Assembly: GCA_024279945.1 (NCBI GenBank)
Contig: JAJRRA010000091.1
Span: 1-64,000 of the forward strand
Direction: 5' to 3'
Length of the DNA stretch: 64,000 bases
Source: Gammaproteobacteria bacterium
GTDB taxonomy: Bacteria; Pseudomonadota; Gammaproteobacteria; Xanthomonadales; SZUA-36
A model generated the notes under the pieces. The model saw only the letters and a list, made by a program, of their open reading frames with translations. It had not been told where the DNA came from and made no database searches. The position numbers and the translations under genes were made by a program. Shown in pieces: positions 63,699 through 64,000 of the stretch (position 1 is the stretch's first letter; every line of letters starts with the position of its first letter).

Positions 63699-64000
63699 AA
63701 TTTTCTCCTGTTTGCCGCCATCGCAGCCGACCGATAGGATTTCAGTCCGGACCAGAAAATCAGCCCGCTGAGTGGAGCAAAGATGACTGCAACGATGGAA
63801 ATCGAATAGCGCAATGCCAGATCGTCCCCGAATCCGTAGTCGGTAATCAACGCCACCACCAACGGTCCCAGACCTTCACCCAAAAGTGTCACAATGAAGA
63901 GAGAGTAAGCGGTGACCTGACCCCGGAGCTGGTTCGGAGTAACGAGTTGAAATGCGGTCGGAACAAGTGCTCCTATCACGAACAGCAACAGGGGAAGGAT
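63695..64000 (-). CDS. MFS transporter, C-terminal part (runs off window)
   Basis: At least 102 codons of open frame continue beyond the right edge. Hydrophobic helices with QLVTPNQLRGQVTAYSLF and GEGLGPLVVALITDY match the tenth and eleventh helices of a major facilitator permease. It overlaps the SelA-like gene by four bases (ATGA), so the transporter may import or export that enzyme's substrate. Confidence 0.8.
   Translation of the reverse strand: MLPLLLFVIGALVPTAFQLVTPNQLRGQVTAYSLFIVTLLGEGLGPLVVALITDYGFGDDLALRYSISIVAVIFAPLSGLIFWSGLKSYRSAAMAANRRKL

Noticed and set aside
1-64000. CRISPR arrays
   Set aside because: No regularly spaced short repeats and no cas genes were seen.

Overview
The window reads as a chromosomal segment of an uncultured-type gammaproteobacterium. 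The evidence is a DUF4845 gene, an HppD, an Lrp-type regulator, HigBA modules, a tRNA-Ser with encoded CCA, and many lipoproteins with ordinary gammaproteobacterial lipoboxes. No ribosomal or other species-level marker is present, so the assignment is an inference from gene content.

Layout. (1) 1-8.2 kb is an accessory island next to tRNA-Ser(GCT). It carries a coupled AbiEi/AbiEii toxin-antitoxin plus a TOTE-type primase-helicase, then a HigBA module, a Fic protein and a GIY-YIG nuclease. Modules are separated by short copies of tRNA-3'-end-like sequence and by structured repeats. (2) 8.2-19.1 kb is scattered metabolism: a TolB-like lipoprotein, a radical SAM protein, two N-acyl-D-amino-acid deacylase-like amidohydrolases, an NRDE protein, a PLP decarboxylase, a lipase-like lipoprotein, HppD and a VOC protein. 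(3) 19.2-26.6 kb is a complete corrinoid-dependent methyl-transfer set: a MetF/MetV-like fusion, a UroD-family methyltransferase, a corrinoid protein, a RACE-type reductive activator, a methyl-H4folate methyltransferase, and a flavoprotein. (4) 26.7-38.9 kb holds PepD, a YkvI-like transporter, a TPR/BTAD regulator with a small conserved-looking protein and a secreted SBBP beta-propeller protein, and a 2-oxoacid dehydrogenase E1-E2 pair divergent from an Lrp regulator.

(5) 39.0-54.6 kb is the most striking part. One compact minus-strand operon reads korA, korB, an unrecognised 320-residue protein, a long RnfB, a 1673-residue pyruvate:ferredoxin oxidoreductase with a fused C-terminal ferredoxin, rnfC, rnfD, rnfG, rnfE, rnfA, a 50-residue Cys-rich membrane protein, apbE and a DUF4845 gene. 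Nearly all junctions overlap or are a few bases apart. Pyruvate carboxylase is transcribed divergently from it. I infer that ferredoxin-linked oxidation (or reductive synthesis) of 2-oxoacids is physically and genetically coupled to the Rnf ion pump. The same low-potential electrons could serve the corrinoid activator of region 3.

(6) 58.3-64 kb is a second accessory patch. It has a second HigBA closely related to the first and with the same operator, and a second AbiE pair whose toxin has a WYL-like C-terminal domain. That AbiE pair is flanked by a 188-bp direct duplication of the 3' part of a decayed Nramp-like transporter gene. A SelA-like PLP enzyme and the end of an MFS transporter follow.

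All calls are from reading sequence and translations without database searches. Domain boundaries are approximate.
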